Assembly: GCF_947494125.1 (NCBI RefSeq)
Contig: NZ_CANLTU010000002.1
Span: 186,001 to 250,000, forward strand
Length of the DNA: 64,000 nt
Reading direction: 5' to 3'
DNA from: an uncultured Tenacibaculum sp.
GTDB taxonomy: Bacteria; Bacteroidota; Bacteroidia; Flavobacteriales; Flavobacteriaceae
The notes under the pieces were generated by a model. That model saw only the letters and a program-made list of their open reading frames with translations, ran no database searches and was not told the origin of the DNA. The translations under genes were made by a program, and so were the position numbers. Of this stretch, positions 1 to 8,738 are shown one piece after another. The first letter of the stretch is position 1, and each line of letters opens with the position of its first letter.

Positions 1-52
1 ATTACCAGAGTAAACTTTTTAATGAGAAAGCCTATCAATTTTGATAGGCTTT
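1..52 (+). repeat. First copy of a duplicated 3' end
   Basis: Its first 29 bases are identical to 454-482, and both copies end in a hairpin with the same AAAGCCTATCAA stem. The second copy lies directly after the cold-shock gene. By inference this copy follows another cold-shock gene that ends just outside the window, so the pair may be a tandem duplication. Confidence 0.75.
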
Positions 53-57
53 TTTAT
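27..57 (+). terminator. Intrinsic terminator of the gene left of the window
   Basis: A 12-bp stem (27-38 with 41-52) is followed by a run of T. It would end a plus-strand transcript entering from outside the window. Confidence 0.8.
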
Positions 58-192
58 TTTATATAAGAATAGAAAGTGAAAAACTTACTATTATAAACAG
101 TATTTTAAGTTTAAAATAAAGGGGGAAAGAAGAAAATTAAAAATTAATTATAATAAAATCAATATTTTACATTAAAATTAAAAATTTGGCAT

Positions 193-200
193 TACCTTTG
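193..200 (+). promoter_or_regulatory. Promoter -7 box of the cold-shock gene
   Basis: TACCTTTG matches the Bacteroidota -7 consensus TAnnTTTG. No clear TTG element is seen about 20 bases upstream. Transcription from here would give a leader of roughly 45 bases before the ATG at 253, long enough for the structured leader typical of cold-shock mRNAs. Confidence 0.55.
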
Positions 201-252
201 CATTACAATAAACGTTGTTAGCACTTAAGCAAGCAACACATAATTTTTTATA

Positions 253-444
253 ATGAGTAAAGGTACCGTAAAATTCTTCAACGAATCAAAAGGATTTGGA
301 TTTATCACAGAAGAAGGATCAAACAAAGAACATTTTGTACATGTTTCAGGATTAATCGACGAGATTCGTGAAAACGACGAAGTTGAATTCGAATTACAAG
401 ATGGAAGAAAAGGATTAAACGCTGTTAACGTAAGAGTATTATAA
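253..444 (+). CDS. Cold-shock protein, CspA family
   Basis: This 63-residue protein is a single cold-shock domain. The RNA-binding motif RNP1 is visible as KGFGFI at residues 13-18, and a slightly divergent RNP2 (HFVHV) at 27-31. The family binds single-stranded RNA and DNA and melts RNA structure in the cytoplasm. The gene stands alone between its own -7 box and its own terminator. The duplicated terminator region at 1-52 suggests a paralogue just to the left. The family is certain; whether this copy is induced by cold or expressed constitutively cannot be seen. Confidence 0.95.
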   Translation: MSKGTVKFFNESKGFGFITEEGSNKEHFVHVSGLIDEIRENDEVEFELQDGRKGLNAVNVRVL

Positions 445-453
445 TATATATTT

Positions 454-506
454 ATTACCAGAGTAAACTTTTTAATGAGAAAAGCCTATCAAAATTGATA
501 GGCTTT
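454..506 (+). repeat. Second copy of the duplicated 3' end
   Basis: This repeats 1-52: the first 29 bases are identical, then there is a one-base insertion and a loop change while the hairpin stem is kept. The conserved part reaches well beyond what a terminator needs. Confidence 0.75.
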
Positions 507-510
507 CTTA
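481..510 (+). terminator. Intrinsic terminator of the cold-shock gene
   Basis: A 12-bp stem (481-492 with 495-506) followed by T-rich sequence lies 37 bases after the stop codon. Confidence 0.8.
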
Positions 511-535
511 TTTTTAAATTTTAAAATATTATTAA

Positions 536-736
536 GTGAAAGACGGAAAGAATAGAAAGGATATAAAAGTTGGAATAGAGGTAGAAGTAGTTCAAAAGAA
601 CCATCAAAGAACTGGAGAATTAACTTTAGGTGTAGTGGGAAGAATATTAACGAAATCGTCAAATCACCCTCACGGAATTAAAGTCCAATTAGAATCAGGA
701 ATTGTAGGAAGAGTAAAGAATATAATTGAGAATTAA
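536..736 (+). CDS. YwbE family protein
   Basis: The 66-residue product resembles the YwbE/DUF2196 family. It has the pattern RxDIKVGxxVEVVxKxxQRTG at the N-terminus, then SSNHPHGIKVQLESG and a final GRV, which looks like one small beta-barrel. No function is established for the family. The start is a GTG at 536, because no ATG lies further upstream in frame before the preceding terminator. It is a single gene, convergent with the minus-strand gene that ends at 745. Confidence 0.8.
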   Translation: MKDGKNRKDIKVGIEVEVVQKNHQRTGELTLGVVGRILTKSSNHPHGIKVQLESGIVGRVKNIIEN

Positions 737-744
737 GAGTAAAA

Positions 745-957
745 TTATTCTTCGTTATTTTTTTTTAATTTTTTTACACCATCAATTAAAAACCAGCTAG
801 CGAATAATAATCGAATAATTAAAAATAGATATTTATTATCAGTATTAAAATTTAGGATAACTCTATAACTCTCCAAATCTAGAAAAAATCGAGAGAATGT
901 ATTTACCAAAATAAAAATTCCAATAGCGATGTATAAAAAAGGTAATATTTTTTTCAT
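745..957 (-). CDS. Small two-helix membrane protein
   Basis: I do not recognise this 70-residue protein. It has a hydrophobic segment at about residues 4-22 and a second at about 43-62, ending in a lysine-rich tail, so it probably sits in the inner membrane as a hairpin with both ends in the cytoplasm. Its ATG overlaps the stop codon of the lytic transglycosylase gene by one base (TAATG), which indicates co-translation and one operon with it. Confidence 0.6.
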   Translation of the reverse strand: MKKILPFLYIAIGIFILVNTFSRFFLDLESYRVILNFNTDNKYLFLIIRLLFASWFLIDGVKKLKKNNEE

Positions 958-1859
958 TAGTGAATAGGGATTTTAAGTGTGTATGATTTTCGACTTTTAT
1001 TGTTAAGTTTTGTTTCTCTCAACCATGGGTTTACTAACTTTAAATCTTTATAAGTTACTCCACAGTTTTTAGCAAAATTAGCAATATTTGTTATGGCACT
1101 ATCTACTTTAACTTCATAGGTATTAGGGTAGGTATAAAGATCATCCTGATCATAAACGAAACCATATTTCTTAGGATTAGACATAACTTCTTTTAAAGCT
1201 AAGATTCTAAAAACATACCTACCAGTTTCAGTATTTAAAAGTAAGTCGTAATAATCGTTTACTTGTTGTTGCTTCATCCGTTGCGAAATTCTACCATTTC
1301 CAGCATTATATGCCGCGGCTGCAAGTGTCCAAGAACCTAATTTTCTCTTAGCCTTTTTTAAATACTCAGCGGCAACTCTTGTCGATTTTTCTAAATTATA
1401 GCGCTCATCAACATTTCTATTTACTTCTAAGCCATATTCTCTACCTGTAGCAGGCATAAAATGCCAATAACCTGCAGCTCCTTTAGAAGAAGGGATATTG
1501 ATTAAAGCGCTTTCAGCTACACACAAATATTTAAAATCATCAGGTAATCCGTATTCTTTTAAAAGAGGTTCAATAATAGGAAAAAACTTGTTAGCTCGTT
1601 TTATAAGTAATAATCCGTTTGATTGCCAATAGGTGTTTACTAGCAATTCACGATCCATACGTTCTTTAATGTCTGCTCTTTCTAGGGGAACGCGCTCACC
1701 AGCCAACTCCATCTGACTAGGAACTTTCACAGCTCTAATTTCATAGGTTTCCGCTACATTTTTTATTTCTGGTTCGTTAGATTGACTAATGGTATTTGTA
1801 AATAATACACCTACAAAAACTACGGTGGTGAGTGATAAGAATCGTATAGATTTATTCAT
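957..1859 (-). CDS. Membrane-bound lytic murein transglycosylase (SLT domain)
   Basis: This 300-residue protein has an N-terminal signal or anchor segment at about residues 7-22 and a Slt/MltD-type transglycosylase domain. The catalytic glutamate is Glu116 in the AESAL motif. The supporting motifs GAAGYWHFMP (about 128-137) and AYNAGNG (183-189) are intact. The enzyme cleaves the MurNAc-GlcNAc bond of peptidoglycan with formation of an anhydro end. The C-terminal 60 residues resemble one degenerate LysM module, fewer than MltD usually has. It is co-translated with the small membrane protein downstream. Confidence 0.9.
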   Translation of the reverse strand: MNKSIRFLSLTTVVFVGVLFTNTISQSNEPEIKNVAETYEIRAVKVPSQMELAGERVPLERADIKERMDRELLVNTYWQSNGLLLIKRANKFFPIIEPLLKEYGLPDDFKYLCVAESALINIPSSKGAAGYWHFMPATGREYGLEVNRNVDERYNLEKSTRVAAEYLKKAKRKLGSWTLAAAAYNAGNGRISQRMKQQQVNDYYDLLLNTETGRYVFRILALKEVMSNPKKYGFVYDQDDLYTYPNTYEVKVDSAITNIANFAKNCGVTYKDLKLVNPWLRETKLNNKSRKSYTLKIPIH

Positions 1860-1893
1860 TTTTCTTTATTTTTTTGTTGAAGTTGTTTTGGTA

Positions 1894-2559
1894 TTATGTA
1901 CTCAAAAAGCATTCCTTTTCTAAAATTTTAGAGATAGTTTTTGCTTTATTTAATATCATAACGTGTGTTCCGTTATCAACTTCAATATAATTTTCTATAT
2001 GTTTTGTCGGAAATACTTCATCTTTATTTCCATGTATATGAATTACATTTTTTAAAGGCTCATTTTGTTGCCAATGCAAAACGTTATAAATAGCCCATTG
2101 TAAATATTGTTTATCTCTTACTGATAAATATATTTTATATAATTCAGCTCTTTTCTTTAAATAATCATTAAAGAAGTAATGTTCATAGCTTTCAATATTT
2201 GCTATAATTTTTGAAGGGAAAAGTTTATAAACTCTTGTTATTTGAGCTATTTTGAGACGTTTAGGGAATTCTTTATTAGATTTTATACTAGATATAATAA
2301 TAATTTTTTTACAATCGATGAGCTTACCCATTTCTTGTACCATAACACCTCCGAAAGAGACTCCTACTAATATAGGGTTTTTATGTTGAATATTGGCACA
2401 CATCCGTTGTGCATATTCTTCAATAGTTTCATTTATTGAAGTAGGTAGTAACCAACTTAAAAAATGAAGCTCAAAATGTTCATCGGGTAAAGAAATGTAC
2501 TCAAATATTTTTGTATTGGCTGCTAAACCAGGAACAAAATACACATGAGTTTTTGCCAT
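1894..2559 (-). CDS. Alpha/beta hydrolase
   Basis: The 221-residue cytoplasmic protein carries an alpha/beta-hydrolase triad: the nucleophile elbow GVSFGG with Ser68, a candidate acid Asp180 in HGNKDEVFP, and His199 in GTHVMIL. The oxyanion segment VPGLAAN is at residues 9-15. The substrate is unknown. The small size and the lack of a lid domain fit esterases or thioesterases. The ATG overlaps the stop of the upstream lipoprotein gene by one base (TAATG), so the two are co-translated. Confidence 0.8.
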   Translation of the reverse strand: MAKTHVYFVPGLAANTKIFEYISLPDEHFELHFLSWLLPTSINETIEEYAQRMCANIQHKNPILVGVSFGGVMVQEMGKLIDCKKIIIISSIKSNKEFPKRLKIAQITRVYKLFPSKIIANIESYEHYFFNDYLKKRAELYKIYLSVRDKQYLQWAIYNVLHWQQNEPLKNVIHIHGNKDEVFPTKHIENYIEVDNGTHVMILNKAKTISKILEKECFLST

Positions 2560-3305
2560 TAGTTAAAAAATTTCTTATCTAATAATATACCTTCAACATA
2601 TTCATGTACATTAATTAATTCATCAGGAATATCATTCCATAAACGAATCTTTATTTGCTTACCGTTATAAGTTATAAATGTACTAGCTAAATCGGTAATA
2701 CGTGGATTGTCGTATTCATCTTTAAAACTATCAAAATCACCAGCATTAAGCATTTCTGTTAGTTTTTTTAATTCTTCTTCAGAAAGTTTGAACTCATGTT
2801 TACCTTCTTCAATAACATATTGAATTCCGTTATAAATTACATTACCTTCTTTATCAATATTCAGATCATAAACAGGACAATCACCAAAACAAGGAGTTTT
2901 TCTAATAGATAGTAACCTATTTTCATATTCCTTTTTTAAATTATTTATGGTAAGTTCTTTATTTTTATCAACAGTTTCAAAAGAGCCAGATTCTTTTAAA
3001 CGTTGTGCCCAAAAATCAATTTTATCTTTAGGAACAGTAATTAAAGCAATTTTAAAATCTTTTTTATCAAAAACTATTTTATTCCAAGAAAGCCCACTGT
3101 TAGTAACAAGTGCTTTGACATCGTCAATATTTTTAGGATTTTTTAATACAAGGATTAATTCGTTTTCAATAACTTCAGGTACTTTGACTTCTTCTTTAAT
3201 AACGATTTCTTTTTCTTCATCCTTTACTTCGTTATTTTTTGTGTCCTTTTTAGGTGTACTACAAGCTATTGTAAAAACAAGGAATAATAACAGTAAATAT
3301 TTCAT
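2559..3305 (-). CDS. Lipoprotein with a DUF6438-like domain
   Basis: A short signal peptide ends in a lipobox with Cys15 (FTIAC), so the 248-residue product should be a lipoprotein. A lysine- and glutamate-rich linker follows. The second half has the pattern IRKTPCFGDCPVYDLNI (about residues 135-151), which resembles the DUF6438 family, with two cysteines that may pair. No function is known. It is the first gene of a two-gene unit with the alpha/beta hydrolase. Confidence 0.7.
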   Translation of the reverse strand: MKYLLLLFLVFTIACSTPKKDTKNNEVKDEEKEIVIKEEVKVPEVIENELILVLKNPKNIDDVKALVTNSGLSWNKIVFDKKDFKIALITVPKDKIDFWAQRLKESGSFETVDKNKELTINNLKKEYENRLLSIRKTPCFGDCPVYDLNIDKEGNVIYNGIQYVIEEGKHEFKLSEEELKKLTEMLNAGDFDSFKDEYDNPRITDLASTFITYNGKQIKIRLWNDIPDELINVHEYVEGILLDKKFFN

Positions 3306-3344
3306 AATTCAATTTATTTGAAGATTTTAATAATAAATCACAAT

Positions 3345-4679
3345 TTAAGCAATTACTTCTTTATTTACAAAGTCAAAACGTACTATACCATCTTCATCAA
3401 TTTTAGATAAAGTAACTGTATGTAAGGTGTTTATTAGTTCAGGATTCCAAGGACTTTTTACTTTTACATAATTTTCTGTAAATCCATGGATATAACCTTC
3501 TTTGTTTTCACTTTCAAATAATACAGTTAAGGTATTTCCTAGTTGAGTTTCATAAAAAGCTCTACGTTTTTTTACAGATAAACCACGTAACATTTTACTT
3601 CGCTTAGCACGTACTTTTTTAGGTACAACACCATCCATATTTACAGCCTCTGTATTTGGTCTTTCAGAATAGGTAAAAACATGTAAATATGAAATATTCA
3701 TTTCGCTTAGATAATTGTATGTTTCTAAGAATAATTCATCAGTTTCACCTGGAAAACCAACAATTACGTCAACACCAATACAAGCGTTTGGCATTACTTC
3801 TTTTATTTTAGAAACTCTATTAGTATACGTTTTTGTTAAGTAACGACGCTTCATTCTTTTTAATAAATAATCGCTACCAGATTGTAATGGAATATGAAAA
3901 TGCGGAACAAACGTATCAGATTTTGAAACAAAGTCTATGGTTTCATCTTTTAATAAGTTAGGCTCAATAGAAGAGATTCGTAAACGATGAATACCTTCAA
4001 CGTTATCTAATTCTTTAACTAATTCTAAAAAGGTGTGTTCATGTTTTTTATTACCAAATTCACCTTTACCATAATCACCAATATTTACTCCAGTTAAAAC
4101 AATTTCTTTAATTCCTCTTTCTGAAATTTCTTTGGCATTTTTTAAAACATTTTCTACAGTATCTGAACGAGAAATACCACGAGCTAAAGGAATAGTGCAA
4201 TAGGTACATTTATAGTCGCAACCATCTTGTACTTTTAAAAAAGCACGGGTACGATCTCCAATTGAGTATGCGCCTACATAAGAATCAGCTTCTTCAATTT
4301 CACAAGAATGTACTTCACCAATGTCATTTTTAGTTAAGTCGTTTATATAACTAGTAACGTTAAATTTTTCGGTAGCACCTAAAACTAAGTCAACTCCATC
4401 AACAGCAGCTAATTCTTCAGGTTTTAACTGTGCATAACACCCAACTCCAATAACAAAAGCTTCCTCATTTTTCTTTAAAGCAGATTTTACAATGCTTTTA
4501 AAACGTTTATCGGCATTATCGGTAACCGAACATGTGTTAATTACATATACATCTGCTTTTTCTTCAAATTCAACACGATCAAAACCTTCATTAACAAAGT
4601 TTCTAGCAATAGTAGAAGTTTCCGAAAAATTTAATTTACAACCTAAAGTATAAAAAGCTACTCTTTTATCTGCATTCAT
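3345..4679 (-). CDS. mtaB: tRNA (N6-threonylcarbamoyladenosine(37)-C2)-methylthiotransferase MtaB
   Basis: The 444-residue protein has the methylthiotransferase layout: an N-terminal UPF0004 domain with Cys14, Cys50 and Cys81 for the auxiliary iron-sulfur cluster, a radical-SAM domain with Cys154, Cys158 and Cys161 (CDYKCTYC), and a C-terminal TRAM-like region. MtaB adds a methylthio group to t6A37 of tRNAs decoding ANN codons. It could be confused with MiaB or RimO, but the start (RVAFYTLGCKLN) and length fit the MtaB group. It appears to be transcribed alone. Confidence 0.9.
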   Translation of the reverse strand: MNADKRVAFYTLGCKLNFSETSTIARNFVNEGFDRVEFEEKADVYVINTCSVTDNADKRFKSIVKSALKKNEEAFVIGVGCYAQLKPEELAAVDGVDLVLGATEKFNVTSYINDLTKNDIGEVHSCEIEEADSYVGAYSIGDRTRAFLKVQDGCDYKCTYCTIPLARGISRSDTVENVLKNAKEISERGIKEIVLTGVNIGDYGKGEFGNKKHEHTFLELVKELDNVEGIHRLRISSIEPNLLKDETIDFVSKSDTFVPHFHIPLQSGSDYLLKRMKRRYLTKTYTNRVSKIKEVMPNACIGVDVIVGFPGETDELFLETYNYLSEMNISYLHVFTYSERPNTEAVNMDGVVPKKVRAKRSKMLRGLSVKKRRAFYETQLGNTLTVLFESENKEGYIHGFTENYVKVKSPWNPELINTLHTVTLSKIDEDGIVRFDFVNKEVIA

Positions 4680-4789
4680 TCTTTTCTCAATCCTTAATAA
4701 AAAACAAAAACCTTGTGTAAGTCTTTAATTTTTTAGAAGTTCGTATAGTTTATGTTACTTAAACTGCCATAAGACAATTTTATAATTTG

Positions 4790-4797
4790 CAAAAATA
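4790..4797 (-). promoter_or_regulatory. Candidate -7 box upstream of mtaB
   Basis: The minus strand reads TATTTTTG, matching TAnnTTTG. It would give mtaB a leader of about 100 bases. No well-spaced TTG element is seen, so this is tentative. Confidence 0.35.
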
Positions 4798-4808
4798 CGA
4801 TAATATTC

Positions 4809-5309
4809 ATGATTTTTGAAACCCAAAGATTAGTCATTAGAAAATTGGAATTACTTGATTTAGAAGGCTTTTTTAAATTAGAAAGTAATCCATTGGTATT
4901 ACAATATGCTACTGGTGATGTAAAAACTCTTTTGGAATGTGAAAAAGAGCTTAAAAATTTGATAGAGAAGTATGATGAAGAGAATAACGATTTTTGGATT
5001 TATACTATTGAACATAAGTTAAATAATGAGTTTTTAGGTACTGTAGCATTGGTAAAAGATGATGAAGGAAATGATGAAATAGGTTATAGATTTATTCAAG
5101 AATATTGGGGTAACGGATATGCTACTGAAATTTGTGAAGCTTTAATAAACTATTGTAAGTCAATAGGAATGAAAAAACTTATTGGTTGCGTAGTTGACGA
5201 GAATATTGCCTCCGCAAAAATATTAGAACGTTTTAACTTTAAAGAAGTGGAGAAATTTGTTAGCGATGATATTGGTTTACCTGAAACTAAATATGAATTA
5301 GTATTATGA
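4809..5309 (+). CDS. GNAT family N-acetyltransferase (RimJ/RimL-like)
   Basis: The 166-residue protein begins with the TQRLVIRKLELLDLEGFF pattern of RimJ/RimL-type acetyltransferases. The acetyl-CoA loop is seen as QEYWGNGYATE at about residues 97-107, and the late strand as SAKILERFNFKEVE. Such enzymes move an acetyl group from acetyl-CoA to an amine; the acceptor here is unknown. Its stop overlaps the next ATG (ATGA), which marks co-translation with the small monooxygenase. Confidence 0.85.
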   Translation: MIFETQRLVIRKLELLDLEGFFKLESNPLVLQYATGDVKTLLECEKELKNLIEKYDEENNDFWIYTIEHKLNNEFLGTVALVKDDEGNDEIGYRFIQEYWGNGYATEICEALINYCKSIGMKKLIGCVVDENIASAKILERFNFKEVEKFVSDDIGLPETKYELVL

Positions 5310-5623
5310 TAGAAGATTCACTAACACCACCATATTATGCAGTTGTTTTTAGCACAGTTTTATCTGATGATATAGAAGGTTATGCAGAAATGGCAGAAAA
5401 AATGGAAATTTTAGCAAAACAACAAGAAGGTTATTTGGGAATAGAATCTGCTAGGGCAGAAATAGGTATTACAGTTTCATACTGGAAAAGTTTAGAAGCT
5501 ATTACAGTTTGGAAAAATAATATAGAGCATACTGAAGCTAGAGAAATAGGAAGAGAAAAGTGGTATAAGAAGTATCGATTGCGAATATGTAAAGTGGAAC
5601 GTGAATATGGATTTGAACAATAG
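5306..5623 (+). CDS. Antibiotic biosynthesis monooxygenase (ABM) domain protein
   Basis: This 105-residue protein looks like a single ferredoxin-like ABM domain. Typical patterns are the early YYAVVFST strand, a central QQEGYLGIESAR turn and SYWKSLEAITVWKNNIEH in the last half. Members dimerise and act as small cofactor-free oxygenases or as decomposition enzymes; the substrate is not predictable. It overlaps the acetyltransferase gene by 4 bases and lies 10 bases before the next gene. Confidence 0.8.
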   Translation: MIEDSLTPPYYAVVFSTVLSDDIEGYAEMAEKMEILAKQQEGYLGIESARAEIGITVSYWKSLEAITVWKNNIEHTEAREIGREKWYKKYRLRICKVEREYGFEQ

Positions 5624-5633
5624 AGTTAATTAA

Positions 5634-6146
5634 ATGTACGCAGTAATTTCAAAAATATTAAGTAAGTTTTTTAAACAGAATACTATTTTTAAACACGGTT
5701 TTAATATTTCACCCATGTACCGTAGATCTACAGGGAAAATTATTGAAGTATCAGAAGATTTACTAGAAGCTAAAGTTAAAATTCCTATTAGTTATAAGAA
5801 TAAAAATTATGTAGGTTCTATTTTCGGAGGCAGTCTATTTTCGGCTACTGACCCAGTTTTTATGATTCAATTAATGAATATTTTAGGAAATGATTATGTA
5901 GTTTGGGATAAAAGTGCTGAAATAAAATTTAAAAGACCTGCAAAAGAGAATTCATATGTAGATTTTATTTTTACAAAAGAAGAAATTGTAAAAATAAAAG
6001 AGCGAGTACTAGAAGAAAAAGAAATAGATTTAAAAAAAAAAATTAAAATCACTAATAAAGATGCTTCAATTATATATGCAGAAGTATCTAAAATCATATA
6101 CATTGCTGATAAAAATTATTATAAAAATAAAAGAAAGAAAAAATAA
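5634..6146 (+). CDS. DUF4442 hotdog-fold protein
   Basis: The 170-residue protein resembles DUF4442, a hotdog-fold family related to acyl-CoA thioesterases. The pattern NYVGSIFGGSLFSATDP (about residues 60-76) corresponds to the central helix and its entry. The substrate and activity are unknown. The last 25 codons are very rich in lysine and overlap, in another frame, the signal-peptide region of the following lipoprotein gene. Confidence 0.75.
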   Translation: MYAVISKILSKFFKQNTIFKHGFNISPMYRRSTGKIIEVSEDLLEAKVKIPISYKNKNYVGSIFGGSLFSATDPVFMIQLMNILGNDYVVWDKSAEIKFKRPAKENSYVDFIFTKEEIVKIKERVLEEKEIDLKKKIKITNKDASIIYAEVSKIIYIADKNYYKNKRKKK

Positions 6147-7737
6147 TTTTCTTGTTTTAGTATTGCTTTTACTAGGTGCTTATTCTTGTGCTAAAAAAGA
6201 AAGTAAGTATAGCGATACACAAGTTTTTCGTTATAATGAACATTCAAATATTACTTCGTTAGATCCAGCTTTTGCGAAAGATCAACGTAATATTTGGGCA
6301 GTAAATCAATTATATAACGGATTGGTTGAATTAGACGATAGTTTACATGTAAAGCCTGCTATAGCTAAAAGTTGGACAATCTCTGAAGATGGAAAAACAT
6401 ATAAATTTACCTTAAGAGATAATGTTCAGTTTCATAAACATCAACTATTTGGAAAAGATTCAACAAGAACAGTAAATGCTAGTGATTTTGAATATTCGTT
6501 CAATAGATTGTTAGATAAAAATGTAGTTTCTCCAGGAGGTTGGGTATTACAAAATGTAGATAGTTTTAAAGCAGAAAACGATTCTACTTTTACAGTAAAA
6601 TTAAAGCAATCTTTTCCTCCATTTTTAGGATTGTTAGCAATGAAATATTGTTCGGTAGTATCAAAAGAAGCTGTTGAATATTTTGGAAATACTTTTAGAG
6701 CAAATCCTATTGGTACAGGACCTTTTCAGTTTAAATTATGGGTAGAAAACACCAAATTGGTATTGCGAAAAAACCCATTATATTTTGAAAAAGACCTTGA
6801 AGGAAAACAATTACCTTATTTAGAAGCAGTAGCAGTTACTTTTTTACCAGACAAACAGAGTGAGTTTTTACAATTTATTCAAGGGAATTTAGATTTCATG
6901 AAGAGTTTAGACGCTTCTTATAAAGACGATATTTTAAATACTGATGGTACTTTAAAAGAAAAGTATGTTAATAAAATAACGATGCAAACAGGAGCTTATT
7001 TAAATACTGAGTATTTAGGAATTTATTTAGATGGAGAAAAAAGTTTACCAACGCAATCGAAGTTAATAAGACAAGCCATTAATTACGGATTTGATCGTGA
7101 AAAAATGATTACTTTTTTAAGAAATGGAATAGGAACACCTGCAACAAGTGGATTTATACCAAAAGGATTACCATCGTTTAACAATCAAAAAGGATATTCT
7201 TACCAGCCAGAAAAGGCAAAAGCATTAGTAGAACGATATAAAGTAGAAACAGGAAATAATTCACCACAAATAGCTATTACAACCAACAGTAATTATTTAG
7301 ATTTATGCGAGTTTATACAAAGAGAGTTACAAAAAATAGGATTACAAACTAAAGTAGATGTAATTCCTCCTTCAGCACTACGACAAGGAAAGGCGAGTGG
7401 TAAGTTACCAATTTTTAGAGCAAGTTGGATTGCAGATTATCCTGATGCCGAAAATTATGTGTCTTTATTTTATAGTAAAAACTTTACACCTAACGGGCCT
7501 AATTATACGCATTTTAAGAATGAGAAGTTTGATGAGTTATATGAGCAGTCAATTAAAGAAGTAGCAATTGAAAAACGTTATAAATTATACCAGAAAATGG
7601 ATAGTATTATAATAAGTGAAGCTCCAGTTGTTCCTTTATATTATGATGAAGTTATTCGTTTTTCTCAAAAAAATGTACAAGGCTTAGGTATTAATCCTAT
7701 TGATTTATTGAATTTAAAAAAGGTTAGTAAACAGTAG
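6103..7737 (+). CDS. Solute-binding lipoprotein, ABC transporter family 5
   Basis: The product belongs to the peptide/nickel-type substrate-binding family 5. It shows the early LDPAFAKDQRN segment, a SWTISEDGKTYKFTLRDNVQFH stretch and the late ASWIADYPDAENY motif. Its lipobox is LGAYSC, so it should be anchored in a membrane facing the periplasm. The start is uncertain. An ATG at 6061 would overlap the DUF4442 gene by 86 bases; a TTG at 6103 leaves a 29-residue signal peptide and is preferred. No permease or ATPase gene adjoins it, so it is an orphan binding protein. Confidence 0.85.
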   Translation: MLIKIIIKIKERKNNFLVLVLLLLGAYSCAKKESKYSDTQVFRYNEHSNITSLDPAFAKDQRNIWAVNQLYNGLVELDDSLHVKPAIAKSWTISEDGKTYKFTLRDNVQFHKHQLFGKDSTRTVNASDFEYSFNRLLDKNVVSPGGWVLQNVDSFKAENDSTFTVKLKQSFPPFLGLLAMKYCSVVSKEAVEYFGNTFRANPIGTGPFQFKLWVENTKLVLRKNPLYFEKDLEGKQLPYLEAVAVTFLPDKQSEFLQFIQGNLDFMKSLDASYKDDILNTDGTLKEKYVNKITMQTGAYLNTEYLGIYLDGEKSLPTQSKLIRQAINYGFDREKMITFLRNGIGTPATSGFIPKGLPSFNNQKGYSYQPEKAKALVERYKVETGNNSPQIAITTNSNYLDLCEFIQRELQKIGLQTKVDVIPPSALRQGKASGKLPIFRASWIADYPDAENYVSLFYSKNFTPNGPNYTHFKNEKFDELYEQSIKEVAIEKRYKLYQKMDSIIISEAPVVPLYYDEVIRFSQKNVQGLGINPIDLLNLKKVSKQ

Positions 7738-7739
7738 TT

Positions 7740-8717
7740 TTATAATTCGAAAGTATCATAAATTTCACCAATTCTAAATCCTTGTTTTTTAACCATTTTA
7801 GCTTCATCGCTATTTGGATTAATTACTGGATTTGTGTGATTGAAATGAATAAATACAATTTTGTTTTTTTCAGTTTCATTTATGTCTTTAAATTTTTCAA
7901 GACTTTCAATTATAAAAGGATGTGGAATTTGTGTAATATCTCTATTATTAATTTCTTTTCCACTATAAAAGGTAGCATCTAAAAAGGCATAGTCTACTTT
8001 TTTAATTTCATCAATAATATTTTTATTCCACTTATTCCATTTGTCAATATCTGGAATAAATAGAGCACTCTTATTTGGACCTGTAATTTTATAGCCTACA
8101 GTTTCTGAATATTCATCTCTATGTGGTACTAAAAAAGGTGTTACTTTAAGCGTATTAGAAAGATGAATAGTCTTTTCATCTTTCATTTCATTTAAAACTA
8201 TGTTTTTTCTAGTAATTAATTGGCTCCAAGGACCATTATTGATTAAATACTCTTTCATGCGTGGCATAGCAAATACAGGAATATTTGTGGCATTTGTAGC
8301 TTCCTTACCAAGAAACATAAGTCCTGCATAATGACCAATATGTGCATGAGTTAAAAATATACCATCAACAAATTCGGTTCTATCGCCAGTTTTGAAATTG
8401 GTAAGCTTTTTCATTTGCTTTCCTATATCAGGAGTAGCTTCAAATAAATAAGTTTTATCATTCGGAGTATCAACAACTCCGAGTGATATAACTTGTCTAT
8501 TATTATCTGGATTTTCGAAAAGGTTTACACAACATTTTTTGTTACATCCTATTTGCGGAGATCCAGCATCTTGTATAGTTCCAAGTATAACTATCGAGGT
8601 GTTTTTTATACTATCTATTTTATTAACAGTAGTATTTAAAACGGTTGTGGTAGTCGAACCTTTTTTTTGAGAACAAGAAATAAGAAAAAGTATAAAGAAA
8701 AGATGGTAAACTTTCAT
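7740..8717 (-). CDS. MBL-fold metallo-hydrolase lipoprotein (PqqB-like)
   Basis: The 325-residue protein has a signal peptide ending at Cys15 (FLISCS) and a metallo-beta-lactamase domain with the zinc motif THAHIGH. The stretch IQDAGSPQIGC followed by a CC pair resembles the PqqB-related branch of the superfamily. PQQ synthesis genes are not nearby and the protein is exported, so a role in PQQ synthesis is unlikely. The true substrate is unknown. It is convergent with the solute-binding gene, with two bases between the stop codons. Confidence 0.8.
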   Translation of the reverse strand: MKVYHLFFILFLISCSQKKGSTTTTVLNTTVNKIDSIKNTSIVILGTIQDAGSPQIGCNKKCCVNLFENPDNNRQVISLGVVDTPNDKTYLFEATPDIGKQMKKLTNFKTGDRTEFVDGIFLTHAHIGHYAGLMFLGKEATNATNIPVFAMPRMKEYLINNGPWSQLITRKNIVLNEMKDEKTIHLSNTLKVTPFLVPHRDEYSETVGYKITGPNKSALFIPDIDKWNKWNKNIIDEIKKVDYAFLDATFYSGKEINNRDITQIPHPFIIESLEKFKDINETEKNKIVFIHFNHTNPVINPNSDEAKMVKKQGFRIGEIYDTFEL

Positions 8718-8738
8718 TTTATAAGTATAAAAAGCTTC

